In this document: positions 26,283-53,897 of the stretch, one piece after another
Layout: each line of letters starts with the position of its first letter
Position numbering within the stretch: the stretch's first letter is position 1
NCBI RefSeq assembly: GCF_008831285.2
Contig: NC_045146.1
Span: forward strand, 17,355,149 to 17,415,148
DNA from: Nymphaea colorata
Taxonomy: Eukaryota > Streptophyta > Magnoliopsida > Nymphaeales > Nymphaeaceae
Direction of reading: 5' to 3'
Length of the DNA stretch: 60,000 nucleotides
The notes under the pieces: model-generated
What the model was told of the DNA's origin: nothing
What the model saw: the letters and a program-made list of their open reading frames with translations, nothing else
The model's database searches: none
Made by a program: the position numbers and the translations under genes

Positions 26283-26640
26283 AAACTGGATCAAGCCGCA
26301 GAGGATAATCCCGCCGTCTGAGTAAACCAGCATACAAGTTTCCGGTAAGCGAGAGGATAATCCCATCATCTAAGTAAAAGCCTAGCCCCCCGACACGCCC
26401 TCCCCTCGGACACCGTTCTCTACACGTGATGCTATGAACATGTAATTTGAGTAACCGGCATACAAGTTTCCGATAAGCGAGTTTCCGATAAGCGAGAGGA
26501 TAATTCCACCATCCAAGTAGAAGCCTAAGCACCGGCATGCCCTCCCCTCAGGCACCATTCTCTCTACACGTGATTCCATGAACATGTATTTTGAGGCACC
26601 ATTCTCTCTACACGTGATTCCATGAACATGTATTTTGAGT
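26283..26640. repeat. Imperfect repeat block with nested 44-bp tandem repeat
   Basis: The phrases GAGGATAATCC, AAGTTTCCGATAAGCGAG, CGCCCTCCCCTC and CTACACGTGAT...GAACATGTA recur two to four times in the same order, so the block is two to three diverged copies of a unit of roughly 130-180 bp. At the end (26550-26638) a 44-bp unit starting AGGCACCATTCTCTC is directly duplicated. Origin unknown; possibly a decayed transposon or minisatellite. Confidence 0.75.
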
Positions 26641-27480
26641 GTACCCAATGACATTGTAAGACTTTGGATATGGGTATTAACATTATTATACTCACTCGAT
26701 TCATTTATTTGTCCTAAAAGTGATTTTTTAATGTTTTCAAATCAATTCCCAATAAATTTAGTTGAACTGGTGAAACGTGGGTCATAATCCTCTCACTCAT
26801 ACGAATCGTCCTTATATCACATCCACTAGCGAAATCGAATAAAAAAAGAAAACAAAATATTTCTTGCTGGTAGAACTTCAAATCGGTAGTATCTTAGGCA
26901 AATATTATCAAAATTAAACTTGAACTTATCCATTCTTCAAGACGGCCGAAACCAAGAACACAAAATTTTGAAGCACAGCCAATAATCTTCAAGGAAACAG
27001 GTCATAGGTTACATAAAAATGAAATCTTTAAAAATGTATAAGAAAAGTACCAAAATGCCCTTATGGTAAAAAAAGAAGAAGAAGGGGACTCATAAAATAC
27101 GCTCCCATGGAGCATGAAAATATTACGAAATCTTCGTAGTGGCTTTACTTCGCGTCACATATTTCCACGAGAGCGTATTCTTTTTTCGACCCATGAATGT
27201 CTATCCACAAATGGAAATTTTATGCGCCGTTCATCTTAGATCGGGGGTTGCCCAAAAGGCGGGAGTCGGGAAGTCCGGATCGTAGATCTGACGGTTCACA
27301 TTACACTCGAATCAACGTCGCATCCGCATGTCGCCTGAGTCAAACGTCGAATTAGGGCTCAAATAGTCCGGGTGTCTTCCGCCCGCCACCGATTTCCCAA
27401 TTCCCCACTCTTCTTCTCTAAAATGCGCGACACATCAACGAGAGTTTCTTGGGTTTAAACAAAGAGTGCAAGATATTTTG
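26641..27480. other. Upstream region of XRN4
   Basis: No gene recognised. The last 300 bp turn GC-richer towards the XRN4 start, as expected for a plant proximal promoter. No convincing TATA box could be chosen. Confidence 0.4.
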
Positions 27481-27584
27481 GACATAAAGGAAAGGTAAAA
27501 GGCGGGAGAGGAAAATTTTTTTTCCTCGTTCCGGTCTCGTCTCTCGGGCGGTCGGGGGGTTGGTTGCTGTCTGCAGTCCCTGGA

Positions 27585-27593
27585 TTAGGGTTT
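27585..27593 (+). promoter_or_regulatory. Telo-box in XRN4 leader/promoter
   Basis: TTAGGGTTT, the reverse complement of the plant telo-box AAACCCTAA, lies 68 bp upstream of the XRN4 start codon. Telo-boxes are common near the transcription start of plant genes for RNA handling and translation. Whether it is bound here is an inference. Confidence 0.5.
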
Positions 27594-27660
27594 TATTCTA
27601 CCTAAGGAACAAGACGAGAGGTAGGGGGTTGCTGTCAGGTGCTTTTCCGGCGACGGGAGG

Positions 27661-42851
<15,191 letters not shown>

Positions 42852-43100
42852 TCTTTTGCTGATGCTCGCAGTGGAGTTCCTCCATAGTTACAGGCTGAGT
42901 TTCCTATAACCTAAGATGGTTGTATAGTAGCTAATTTGAATAATCGCAGTTTTCAGATGCATTCTTTTATTATATTGTTTGAAGAATTAGGTGAATAGGG
43001 CATAAGCCGGAATTTGCTGTTGAGATATGATCGAGCCCGAGAGGCCATTGTATCATAATGACATGGAATTCTCGTTTATATTGAAAATTGTAGAGTAGAG
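42852..43100 (+). other. Probable XRN4 3' UTR
   Basis: Follows the XRN4 TAG stop. AT-rich with several possible polyadenylation contexts (GTTTATATTG near 43074, TTATTATATTG near 42967), none decisive. The end is an estimate. Confidence 0.4.
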
Positions 43101-43399
43101 AAAATGAAATGGAAGAACAGATGCATCGTTGACGCCCTCCGTTCTTTGATCTTGCTTGAACATGGAAGTGCAGGCTTAGAATTCGTTTTGACCCCTATTC
43201 TATATGCTTATGTGCCGGTGTCTCCAATTAAATCCCATTAGTTTCCTTGTCGGACAAACGATATCCCTATGAATGCTCGAATCTGACGTGAACAGTGGGA
43301 TTTCTTGGATGAGCAAGAGAGTAATGGATCCTAATTGCCTGGGGTCAGTCTCCGAAATTTTATTATGAAGAATTATCTGGTTTCTTCCTTTTCAAAGGA

Positions 43400-44525
43400 T
43401 ATTTCATCTGACGCATGCGTTCCCAAACTGGATACCCGCATGCCTTTTCGACAATAACATAAGTTTACATCTTGGTTGAATCAAAAGCCTTATGCTACTT
43501 GGTGTGCAAGTGATTGCAATAAATCAGCAGCACGAGAAATGTTTAACCGATATGGTGCATATTGGCACAGCTTGGTAGCAGCATGTCGTGTGGGGAGTAA
43601 CAGGTGCATTTCGGGAGTTAGCAATGCAACTCCATCCGCAAAAGCCTGGAGTCAATTGTGGAATGCGATTTTGGAAATGAAGTTGCGGTAATCAGATTGG
43701 TAATTAAACAGGTTGGTTCTAGTCATGGCACTGAATAACAATCTAAAAGTTACTCGAACATGTTAGTGCGGTTGTCTGCCACCTAGTAATCTGCATACAG
43801 GTGGGTCTGGTAAACATTGCTCGACGTTGGTTAGTGAAATCTTCTGTGTTTTTCTGATATGCCAGGCATGAATCCGCTGGTTACAGAGTTATCCTATCAA
43901 CTTCCCAAACTTGCGCCCTATGAGCCACATGCTTGGCAATCCGTGCAAGTCTTCACTCTGTCTTGACTGCTACTCATTGAATGAGAATTTCCGTTTGTGG
44001 GAGTCAGCTTCTTACGTGAGTGAAGAGCTTTGAACTTCGTGGAATCGTCGACGTGATATCACATGCTCCAATACCTGTCCTCCAAAATTTGTTCGCAGGG
44101 TTGGACAAATTCCTAAGCTAACCTATATGCAGAGGCACAAAGAACACAAATTGCTTCGTTCTTGGCTGTTGTCGTCCTTAATCAAACCTATCCTGGGGCA
44201 GGTAACTGGACACTTAACTTCATCAGAGTAATATTGTTAGCCGTCGAGAGGCCCCATGCTGCTCGCTGTAGAATGTATAGAGAAACTAGAAACCAATTAG
44301 CTGCAAAATATCAAGGGATGAGTTGTTCTTTTATAAAGGAATTGATTACTTGCTCACCAGTTTGGGTGACATCTACGCCAGTTTCAGTGGAAGGCTTAGT
44401 GATGCGTATTCATGCGACGCTTGCAGCCAAATTATGATTCATAAGACTTGCATCGGTGCTTATATGATAAAAACTGGTTTTCTGGAAGAGCTTTATGGGC
44501 CCATGATGGCTCCGGAAGCGTAATT
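43400..44525 (+). pseudogene. Possible decayed or unrecognised gene downstream of XRN4
   Basis: Short open pieces lie one after another on the plus strand: about 43476-43691, 43860-44100, 44162-44437 and 44323-44523. I recognise none of the proteins. In the second assembly copy (57260-58391), which differs only by single-base indels, two of the pieces become longer and cleaner; one runs 57728-57982 (84 codons), and splice-like borders occur between some pieces (for example TGCCAG/GCATG and GCAG/GTAACT). This may be a real gene blurred by sequencing errors, or a relic. No function is proposed. Confidence 0.3.
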
Positions 44526-47500
44526 GATGGCTATGACAATCCAGAAGAACAAATTCCCTGATTTAGATCTGTTTCTGACAAACCAAAAATGAAGTTCATG
44601 GTTAAAAAAAAAATCAAAGCTTTCAAACAACCAAACTTATGGAGGAGAGTAAACAGAAACAGAGGTTATCATTGATTACGCTTTGGTGACAACGAAGTGT
44701 GAATTGTTGATTATTGATTGCAATGTGGTGACTATGAGAGATGGAGGCAAGAACTATGAAAGAATACCAAATGCAAGTCATAATGGTTCCCGTGGTCAGG
44801 AATTCAGATTCTGACCAGATGTGACTTTCTGCCTGCGGATGAAGAATCAGAAATCTCTCATAATTACAGAACTTAAAAGGATGTTGGTGAGACGACAGGC
44901 TCCTGTGAATGTGGGAAATTCATCATAAGTTGCATCTTGCAGATAGCTATAGGTGGCCAAGGCAAACAGAGCAAGCTTGGAACGTGATATTGACAATGTC
45001 AATTGTTAGAATTAAGAAGATTATCGTGTCACTGGTATAAGAACTGAATATTTTAGGAAGGCAACTGTGTCAATCATATGAGAAATGGATTATCATATCT
45101 GAGGGAGATGATTGTATCATTGTTATTAGAATTCAAGAAACTCATGGGAACAACAGCTCCCCGAGTGCATTTTTTGGACTTGGATCAGCCTGCTTCCCAA
45201 GTGCAACTAATGTTAGGGTCCGCACCGGGTGGGTGTGCATCACAAGTATGGACACCCTTAACTTCTATAAAGATTTTTCCAAGAGAAAACAAACATTTCA
45301 AATGTTACGTGTTTTCCCTCGTTTGAACTTTTCAAAGGTCTGGATAGGATCAATCTCTGGCCGGTCAACCAACCAAAAATATTCAAATTCTTTTTGATAT
45401 TTACATCTGTTGCGTAAACTGTCTCAAGAGACATGGTATAACTGATCGGGCAGGCAGTGGGTTGAAAGCGCATCGTAGATTCGATTTCCATGGGTGCTGT
45501 TCTCCTGATACTACAAACAGTGGTTCCAAGACACCTTTTAAAGAATGCATTGTACCCTACCCAGGTCCCGTACATAGTTAATAGCCCTGAAGGCAAGGGA
45601 AATGAGGGGTTTTTAGGCTTCTTTTATAGGTAACCTCCTACTAACTCAAAAAATGCTACCAAACCATATCAAAAAATTATTAACATCTTCTGTTTTTCTA
45701 TGAGGACCCAAGAAAAGTATCACAGCATTCATGAAATTATGCCCCACGAAACAAGACGTGATGACGTCCACAAATTGAAATATTCTCACCCAATCAAGGA
45801 TAAAGGATAGAGCTAGGCCCCAACTATTAATGAGAGAGCATAAATGCCTAAATCTTAGGGCGGGGGTGGCACTATAAACCTACCACCGTCTGGAATCACA
45901 GCATTAAATTATCACGCCGACATCGATCAGAAGCTAGCAAGAAGAAGATACCTGCGAAGTTAAGGATCTTTCCACGACCACCCAAATGACAAAAAGAGTA
46001 AAAGAAAGGAGACCACCATCAGAAAAATAAAAAGGTTACATGAAAAGATAAAAAAGAGTCCGGTCTAATTGGCTTAGCAACCCCAATTTTTCAACTCAAG
46101 CGGCTCTTGGTCCACCGGGAAATTAGTCTGAAAGTTGGATCCAGCGACGAAAAAGACAACTCCAAACGAGCTGTTTCCTCATTCTTCAAGTGTCCATTGT
46201 TCCTTTCCTCTTCTGGGTCATACGAATTTTGATGTTTCACCTAACTCCAAAAGCTCAAAAGCAAAGCTCAGGCCAGCATGCAGCGCTGGTCTGTGCCTCG
46301 TGAGAAGGACCATCAACCTCTACCAAGATCCAATACGCCAACGAAACCACATGAACGGCAGGACCCACCGAGAAAAGCATGTAGGCCAATAAGCATTGAA
46401 GCCTTGGACTTGATCTTGGCAGCTCCAAGACAAAGCCCCTTTTAGACCCACACGCTTTCTGTACCTTCCCTGGTCAAGAACCTCCATGGCTCCATCCCAC
46501 AACTTACATCCTTTTCTAAGGTATGGGCAGAGTAAGGAGATCAATTCGCCATGGATAAACTGTCTTGGAGTGTTTTACCTGCTACCCAGATCATCAAATC
46601 TTGCAATAATCCGAAGATAACTGACTTAAATCAAACATTTGGTGGTCATTCTTAATAAAGTTCCTCACGGAAACTGCATGTGAACCTTGACCGCTAGTAC
46701 CCACAACAGGTTGTCATTATCCAGCGTTTATATCCACAAAATTATTCCGGATAGATTCAAAGAACACTATATTGCAGGGTTTTATGAATCTATTCTAAGT
46801 TTTAAAACCGTTTCATTAGACAGTAACAATTTGCTACTGGTGCAACTACCCACTTCATCTTTGTGACGAATTAAAAGATATAATGGACAGATCATGACAA
46901 ATTCTCAAGGGCATTAGCAGGCATATAAGAACAGTTAATTTGCAATAAAAAATCCCAAGTTGAAGTTTGGATTGAATACGATATTCACGAGGGCAGTTGT
47001 AAAAGGACAACGGCGAAGTCGAAGCAATTATTTTAATGTCAATGATCAACATGTGGCAACACTAGCGCTTCCCCTTTAAACGAGAGATCATATATCAAAA
47101 CCAGTAAAGCAAGTTCTCGACATTATAGAAAACAATAATTACTTGTAATATCTTAAACACAAAAGGAAGAAACTTTGGGAAAGCCTGGAGAGCCGAACCG
47201 CAGATGCCCTTCAGTCATCGGCCAATTTGTTGGAAATGAAGGAGACAAAAGACATTATTGACTATAAGCTTCCCTTCCATCAAGGGGGAGCTTCATAAAA
47301 TAAAAATAAAGATTGGAAGAGAAAAAAAAAAAAAAGGTGGGGGAATTAGAAAGTGCAATGTTAATTTGAAAAATAATGTTCATGAAAGTGATAACATGTT
47401 GCTTTAAGCAAGTGGGCTTCAGCCATCCACATCTTATAACAGTTATTAATTTGTTAAAAAAAAGGTAAAATTATCCCTTTGCTGCAATCTTGGACCCGGA

Positions 47501-49710
47501 ATCACGGGGTCAAGACTTGGACAATTTGTCGCCGACAGTGACGACGGGCCCTCCCTTTACCAACCCTTCCTTTTCCCTCCCATCTCTTTCATCCCTCACA
47601 TGAATCCTCTACGTTAGTCACTTACAGATAGACTACATTATCTCCTGCTTTTTGACGTGCAAGTAGGTTGAATCATTGGCCGAGGTAGGTTATACCGATT
47701 AGGTTAATCCACTGGTTTTTTAGGGACAAGTGAACGAAAATCCCACCATTCAAGTGAGAGCTAAAGCTTCTTCCTCCTTTTGCGCAGGTATCCAGGATTT
47801 AATCCCGCTTATATCATTTCCTTTAGCATGTCATTTGATTCAGTGACCAGCTGCCTACCAACCACTAATCCAAGCCCGAATGCCACAGCCCTTGTTCTTT
47901 CACACCATATTCTGCAGACCACTTTAGAACAAATGGTTGAACATTTCTTTCTACAAATTTGATTAATTTAAACTCGAGGGCCACAGCTCTATCTTTAGAT
48001 TAGTAAAAAACACATGTTTGGATTGACATTTCCGTGAGTGTGTATTTCATGTGTTACTTCATGTTTTTTGGGTCACATCGGTCATGGAAGGGGGAAAATT
48101 CTTGTGGTGGTTTTGAGGCCATGCGGTGGGCATTGCCAATGTATACAAGAAATGGGGGCCACCTTCTTTTCACCAACAAGTACGTGTTGTCTTTGTTTAG
48201 CAACGTATTTCATGAATCTATTATTTTAAAGATTAAAAAGAATTTATGAACATTTAATTCTAGTATTTTATGAATATGTAAGATAGATTCATATCACATA
48301 GTATTTTATCTATCCAACGACCTCTAATTGAATAGTTTGGCGACATGTTAAATGAAAATTTTATATATATATATATCTTCAAAAGTTTGGAACACATACG
48401 CACTTTTGAAAATAGAGGGTGGTAAATGTTATGGGTCCAATGAAAGGTAGAGTCCATGCATCGACCACGTGTTGCAGAACTTAAAGCAACGCTTGTGGCT
48501 CCCAGTTATGTAAAGCTAGCTAGCAGGTTGCGTGAGACGAGGCAGCCAGCTGCTTTTGATAAAGACACTGCCGTGTTAGGAACGGAATGTCCAACTTAGA
48601 GAGAGAGCGGGGCTGGTGGACTGATACCCGGCGCAGCGCAGTAAGAGTAAAAGGTTGACGGATATGGCATGAAGGAAGAGGTACAACTGAATTCAGGTCA
48701 CAAGTTTCAAACTCTTGCTAGCTTCTAGTTTTTTGAGGGCTGCCTGGTTATAAGACCTTTTCCACTTAATTTTTATATAAATATCTTAAATTTTTTTGGC
48801 TTCTTAATTTGTCAACTGTTATGTGTACATATACAGATAATGGAGTTCACAGACTCTGTACATTGAGTAACTATGAAGAGTACTGAACTGATTATCAGCT
48901 CGCCCTCCCCATCAATTTGAATAAAAATAATGTCCTGTCACATTTGAACTTTTTTTTTAACAAAATTAAAGTATGGTTTACGGTTTATACTTTTTCAGAA
49001 GTAATTGTATGCTTAGCACTTTATATGAAATATCAGTAAAATGAATTGAATAGTTCATGATCGACCTAGATAACTTCTATATTCGCGTCGGAGGATCTTG
49101 TCATTGAATGCTAGCTTAGCTATCATAACGTTAGTTCTTCAAGTATGAGTTGGCCTTCCTCCTCCCCGTTGTGGTGGTAATTGGACCAGTTCAGATGGAT
49201 CCTTAGATGACAAGCCAAGTTCTGACTCCAAGCAACTTTTTCAAGCTCTAGAATGATGATCATTTAGCCTTCTCTTTATATTTGGACTCAATTCAGAAAA
49301 CCATACCCAAGCCGAGAGACTTTATTGCTGGTTAGAAATTAGTTCCATTGTCTCTAGAGCTTACGCTTATGCTTACTTTGGCTTATGCAAGAGTTAACAC
49401 CCATAGAACTCGAACAAACAGTTGGCCATTAACCAAGCGCCAGCCCAACCAACTATTACGTCAAACCAATTAATGCCAACATGAAATTATTCAAAGGCTA
49501 ACACAGTTTGCATATATATCTTTATAAAGTATGCTTTTAGAGGGACAAATGTCGATTTGATAAGAGGCCGAAACTGCCCCCTTACCCTGTGCCTGAGGGT
49601 CTACAAGGGACAAATAGGGAGATGGAAATTAGAAAGAAGCAGCATAACTGGCTATACAGGATCTGAAATGGCATGTTGATAAAGTTTAATGAACGAGCCA
49701 CATGCATGGG
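44526..49710. other. Intergenic stretch, no gene recognised
   Basis: Open frames of 60-112 codons on both strands, none with a recognisable domain. A minus-strand frame at 46544-46320 faintly resembles helical-repeat protein sequence but has no clear repeats. There is a GC-richer patch near 47490-47600 and another near 48440-48680, plus a (TA)n run at about 48361-48376. Confidence 0.4.
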
Positions 49711-49718
49711 GTAGGTTA
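49711..49718. repeat. Left target-site duplication of the hAT element
   Basis: GTAGGTTA, identical to 50722-50729 on the other side of the element. Confidence 0.9.
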
Positions 49719-50721
49719 CAGTGGCGGAGCCAGAAAAATTAGCTGGCGGGGCACTTATTTAAAATACTCAAAACTAGTGGGGGACTTATATATATATATA
49801 TATTATATATAAGGATAAATATTTAATATTCTTACTTAAAAATAAAGAATTTTTAAGAGACTGACACATCTTCTAATTTAAAATATCTTATCGGGAGGAA
49901 GAAAAAAAATAAAAAATGGCATGGTCCGGACAGGGCCTAAAAGCTTAAATTGAACACCTAAAACGCTAAGCATGACCAGGAAGTGTTGGCCTTTTATTTG
50001 ACTTGTATAACCTGATTTACAAATTTATTTTCATATTAATACTATTGAATATTAAAAAAGTGATTTTAATAATTGAAATGCAAATTTAGAAAATCGGTGT
50101 TAAATGTTTTACGAATAATCTCCTGTAGGTCTCGTGGCTCACTTATGCAAGCCTAGCCAGAACAAGCAAAGTCCGGAGACTGGTTTGGTACCAGCCCTGA
50201 TAGAGTGTAAGACATCATCTACGACAGGGAATCCGAATCTCACAAAAATTTCGTACATGAAAAGATAATTTTCCAATGTGGGTAAGACAAATATGTCATT
50301 TATTTTTTCTAAGTAGGCCACATGGTAAAGATGTGCGAGACAATTAAAAATTTAAAATATTCAAGATAATTCTTGATAATTTTCCCATGTGGTTATGACA
50401 AATAAATTATAGACGACATGCATATTTCTAATAGGCCAAAGGGTGAAGATGTACGAGACCATTTTAAAAATTTTACAATATTTAAGAAAATTCTTAGCCG
50501 TCTCCGAATGTGGCCTTCTTCTCTCACCTTTTTCTTTTTTAATTTAAACTCATGATTACGAAACAAATGTTTTTCGTGTACCACCACTCCGTTAAACTTA
50601 TCATGGATAATTTCTCCCTTGCAATCATGTAAAAAGCCAGAGTTATGGTGGTATGCACGTGGGCTATCTTGGGCTGGCATGAGCAGGCGTCCACACCTGC
50701 CCCACGCTGGCTCCGCCACTG
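49719..50721. mobile_element. Non-autonomous hAT-type DNA transposon with intact ends
   Basis: A 1003-bp element with perfect 15-bp terminal inverted repeats: CAGTGGCGGAGCCAG at 49719-49733 and its reverse complement at 50707-50721. It is flanked on both sides by the identical 8-bp target-site duplication GTAGGTTA (49711-49718 and 50722-50729). An 8-bp duplication and CA...TG ends are the signature of the hAT superfamily. The interior is AT-rich with a (TA)n tract at 49789-49808 and no transposase frame, so it depends on an autonomous relative. The perfect ends and duplications suggest a fairly recent insertion. Confidence 0.9.
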
Positions 50722-50729
50722 GTAGGTTA
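50722..50729. repeat. Right target-site duplication of the hAT element
   Basis: GTAGGTTA, identical to 49711-49718. Confidence 0.9.
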
Positions 50730-52040
50730 CAATTAGTCTTCACGGGAGTTGGCATATGGGACGGAGCAGAGACAGGTAGACATTCAATCTCTATTTGAAA
50801 TCTTGTGGCATGAATTTTCTGCGCTACAAAAAAAAGAGCACTGATATGCAAGTTGAAGTACAATGTGTCACCCTAAAACATCGAAAGCAGCTCTGAATCT
50901 TGGAAGAATGAAAGGAAAGCAGGATGCTTTGAGGTTCATTAAGGGAGTGGGATTACCCTCTCACTCACCCAAGTTAAGAAAGAAAATAGTTCCGACCAGT
51001 TTGAATATTCCTTTGCCTTTTTAGGTGAAGGGTAGTTGAGCCCTCTTTAACCAAATCTGTCCTTTGATTGGATCCGACACTTAGTGTAGTGAGGTGTGAT
51101 CCTTGTCCAACCCTGGGTTTGGATTTGGATTCAGTCACAAAATTTATGCACTGAACCCAACTTTGAATGCTACTTAGATCAATTCCATCTTTTGTTCACC
51201 CCCTCGGATCGGGCCAAACGTATCCATATACGAGTTAGTAATCGGATAACATGCGGGCCTTTTGACCGATGTACAAATACGTACTTTCAGCTTCTTTAAC
51301 AGATCCATAACCAAGAAAGTTTTCGCTTATCTTCTTTCAATTCATTAATGACTACCTTAGGGAATAAAAATGAGAGGTTGGATGAGGGCTTCAACCTTCT
51401 TCGAGCAGTGGGTTAAACCCTGGTCACTCGAAATGACTTTATCACATCCTAAGAGGCAAGTGAATATCAAATTTGGATTCGGTTGATCCATATGTTTCTA
51501 TTAGAAACAAAATAGTAGATGATTCGGTATGCACGTAAATTCTTTACTAAATAGAATAGACTCTAAGGAACGATGGTTCAGCTAATGGAACAACATGCAA
51601 CCATTCTACCCGTTTGGTAAGGACAACGGTTTATTACTATTCCATGAATTTGGTATCTAAATTAAGGCATATTTATGGGAACATTGTATGATAATATTTT
51701 TATTCAATATATTTGCTTAAAAAACTGAGTTGATTTGTAGAACATGAAGAAGTTGTTACTGTTGCCAAACGCCGTTAAAGCACATACGTTTAACTCTCGT
51801 ATGAACAGTTTGCATACCTAAAGCTAATCCTTGACGTGCGTCATACAAAAGATAACTTAATCGACACTAGAACAAATACATACTTTGAAATGTAAATTTA
51901 GTAAATTTACGTTATGTAGACTGATTTGCGAAGGTATAAAATTGTTTTCCAATTGTAAGTACAAATTTCCAGTTACTTTTCCAAGGAAGTACGTTTTGAC
52001 AGTTGGTTACCTACTGCTAATTTTTACTCAATCCGCATAT
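50730..52040. other. Intergenic stretch, no gene recognised
   Basis: AT-rich sequence with no recognisable protein, RNA gene or element ends. Confidence 0.45.
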
Positions 52041-52048
52041 TCTATCAA

Positions 52049-52089
52049 CTCTCTCTCTCTCTCCTTGTTATATATATATATATATATAT
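52049..52089. repeat. (CT)n-(TA)n compound microsatellite
   Basis: CT dinucleotides at 52049-52063, a short spacer, then TA dinucleotides at 52068-52089. Confidence 0.85.
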
Positions 52090-52669
52090 TCACTTACTTC
52101 TCTCTTTTCCTAAGAGACATCTAGAGAGAGAAATTGGTTATTACTTTCTTCGTTGTTGGGCTCTTAAATCCATTTCTGTAACTCCAAGAATATAGTATAA
52201 GGGGTCAGACTAACAAACAAGCCAGTGAAAGTCTAGTGATCGGTTTAATTCCCATGGATTTTACACTCCATAGTCAATAAGGTGGCCATGATACAAAAAA
52301 CAAAGCTACACTGTCCGGATTCTAAGTACTAATCGCAGCTCTAAACCGGAAAGTAGGATGTTCCTCGCACTCACCTGAAGCCATGTCAATTTCAATAAAG
52401 TGAGAAAAGAAAAGGTTGATGCAAGAAACAACACGTGGAATCAAGGAAAAGAAAAAGGGCCAACCATGTGAAAGGCATAAAAGCAACGTTTAGAAGACAA
52501 AGAAAACAAAGTGAAAAAGTCTCACAACATCTCAACCCATCTTTTGCCAACGATAACGTGGCAGGTAGGCCTTCAAACACGATAGATAAGCATTCTTTTT
52601 CCATAGGAAGGGGTTCATGTCCACTATCTTGAAAAAGGAGCAACTCCCACGTCAAGAAAACCATCTTTT

Positions 52670-52677
52670 TATATATA

Positions 52678-52708
<31 letters not shown>

Positions 52709-52709
52709 G
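52670..52709. repeat. (TA)n microsatellite with one interruption
   Basis: About 40 bp of TA broken once by an extra T. The phrase ACCATCTTT occurs on both sides of it, within about 65 bp. Confidence 0.85.
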
Positions 52710-52835
52710 TCATCCAACCATCTTTCTATACCAAATAAAGAAAAAAAAATGTGTGAATTGCAGTTAGAGTCACTCTTAATTGTCTATCATAAATTAGATG
52801 ACCGAATAACTCTAGAAAATTAGATTCACTATTCA

Positions 52836-52863
52836 ATATATATATATATATATATATATATAT
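52836..52863. repeat. (TA)n microsatellite
   Basis: About 28 bp of TA flanked by TTCAATA and TATTGAA, so the whole run is a palindrome. Confidence 0.85.
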
Positions 52864-52879
52864 TGAAAATCTGTATTTC

Positions 52880-53036
52880 TAGTTGGATAGTTATTTATTT
52901 ATTTTGTGTCGCTAAAAACCATTGGAGAAGGTGCATTTCATCGCTTAAATCCATGAACAAGTAACTGGTCATTGTAAATGTATTTTTTGCAAAGTTTTTT
53001 CAGCAACACAAAATAAAAAAAATAACAATCCAACTA
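52880..53036. mobile_element. Small foldback element (MITE-like)
   Basis: Inverted arms of about 40 bp: TAGTTGGATAGTTATTTATT from 52880 and, reverse-complemented, TAGTTGGATTGTTATTTTTT ending at 53036. Both arms continue as ATTTTGTGTCGCT and ATTTTGTGTTGCT. The loop is about 80 bp. Total length of about 157 bp and AT-richness fit a miniature inverted-repeat element. No target duplication could be fixed, so the family is open. Confidence 0.6.
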
Positions 53037-53126
53037 AAGAGGTGACATTTCATTCATTAGACTCCGTTGCTTATTGCAATCTCTTCCCAGGAAGAAGTGC
53101 AGGAGCAGCTCACGCAATTCCCAGAT

Positions 53127-53153
53127 CATATATATATATATATATATATATAT
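53127..53153. repeat. (TA)n microsatellite
   Basis: About 27 bp of TA dinucleotides. Confidence 0.85.
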
Positions 53154-53897
53154 GTATTCATTAATACTTATACTTGTACAGCTCTTCATGTAAAGATGGA
53201 CGGAGCCAACTGAGAACTACTGTTCAAAGAAATCAAATTCCACTTTGCCAACACCAACCTTGGACAATTATGGACATTGATTATATATTTTGGAGATATT
53301 TAATTGCTAAGCTTGTTTAAATTAATGGGAAAGTGGTTTGATGATTCAACTGTCATCATTAGGTATGCCAATTAAGTACTTCTGATAGCAAACGTGCATT
53401 AAGATATTAGACGTATTCTGCATTACGCTGATGCAACTAACACGTGCCATGTGCTTGAATGGCTATGCTTATTAATGCACAACATTATCATGAAGTTAAT
53501 TAAGAATTTATTAAGTTTAGCTATTTTCAATGACAATGAAGGGTATGCATTGGTTAGCAAACATATTAAAGGAAACGTATATAAGAGTTGATTTTCCTTG
53601 TACATATATATCTTTGTGCCAATTGTGTGGACACGAGCGCTTGCATATATGTAACATCACATATAATTGTACGTAAACGTTGTGCTTGTCTTTGTGTGCA
53701 AGCAATAGAAACATGGCGACGTGTTTGCGAGTCATTTTCTGTTGTGGAGTTATTGCATTGATTTTATCATCTCTAGAGACTGAAAGCATAGTGATAGGCA
53801 AGCTATCCAAACATGGTTAGAGGTAGGGTTACCTTGTGGTTGCTGGAGGTGGAGAGATGGAACTGTCTACAATATCCACATTACAGTCCATCTTAAC

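Noticed and set aside
46320-46544. Minus-strand 74-codon frame resembling a helical-repeat (PPR-like) protein
   Set aside because: No second repeat unit and no neighbouring frame continues it; the resemblance is too weak to annotate.
52435-52632. Basic 65-codon frame starting with a KRKR cluster
   Set aside because: Short, overlapped by a 90-codon frame on the other strand, no exon context and no family recognised.
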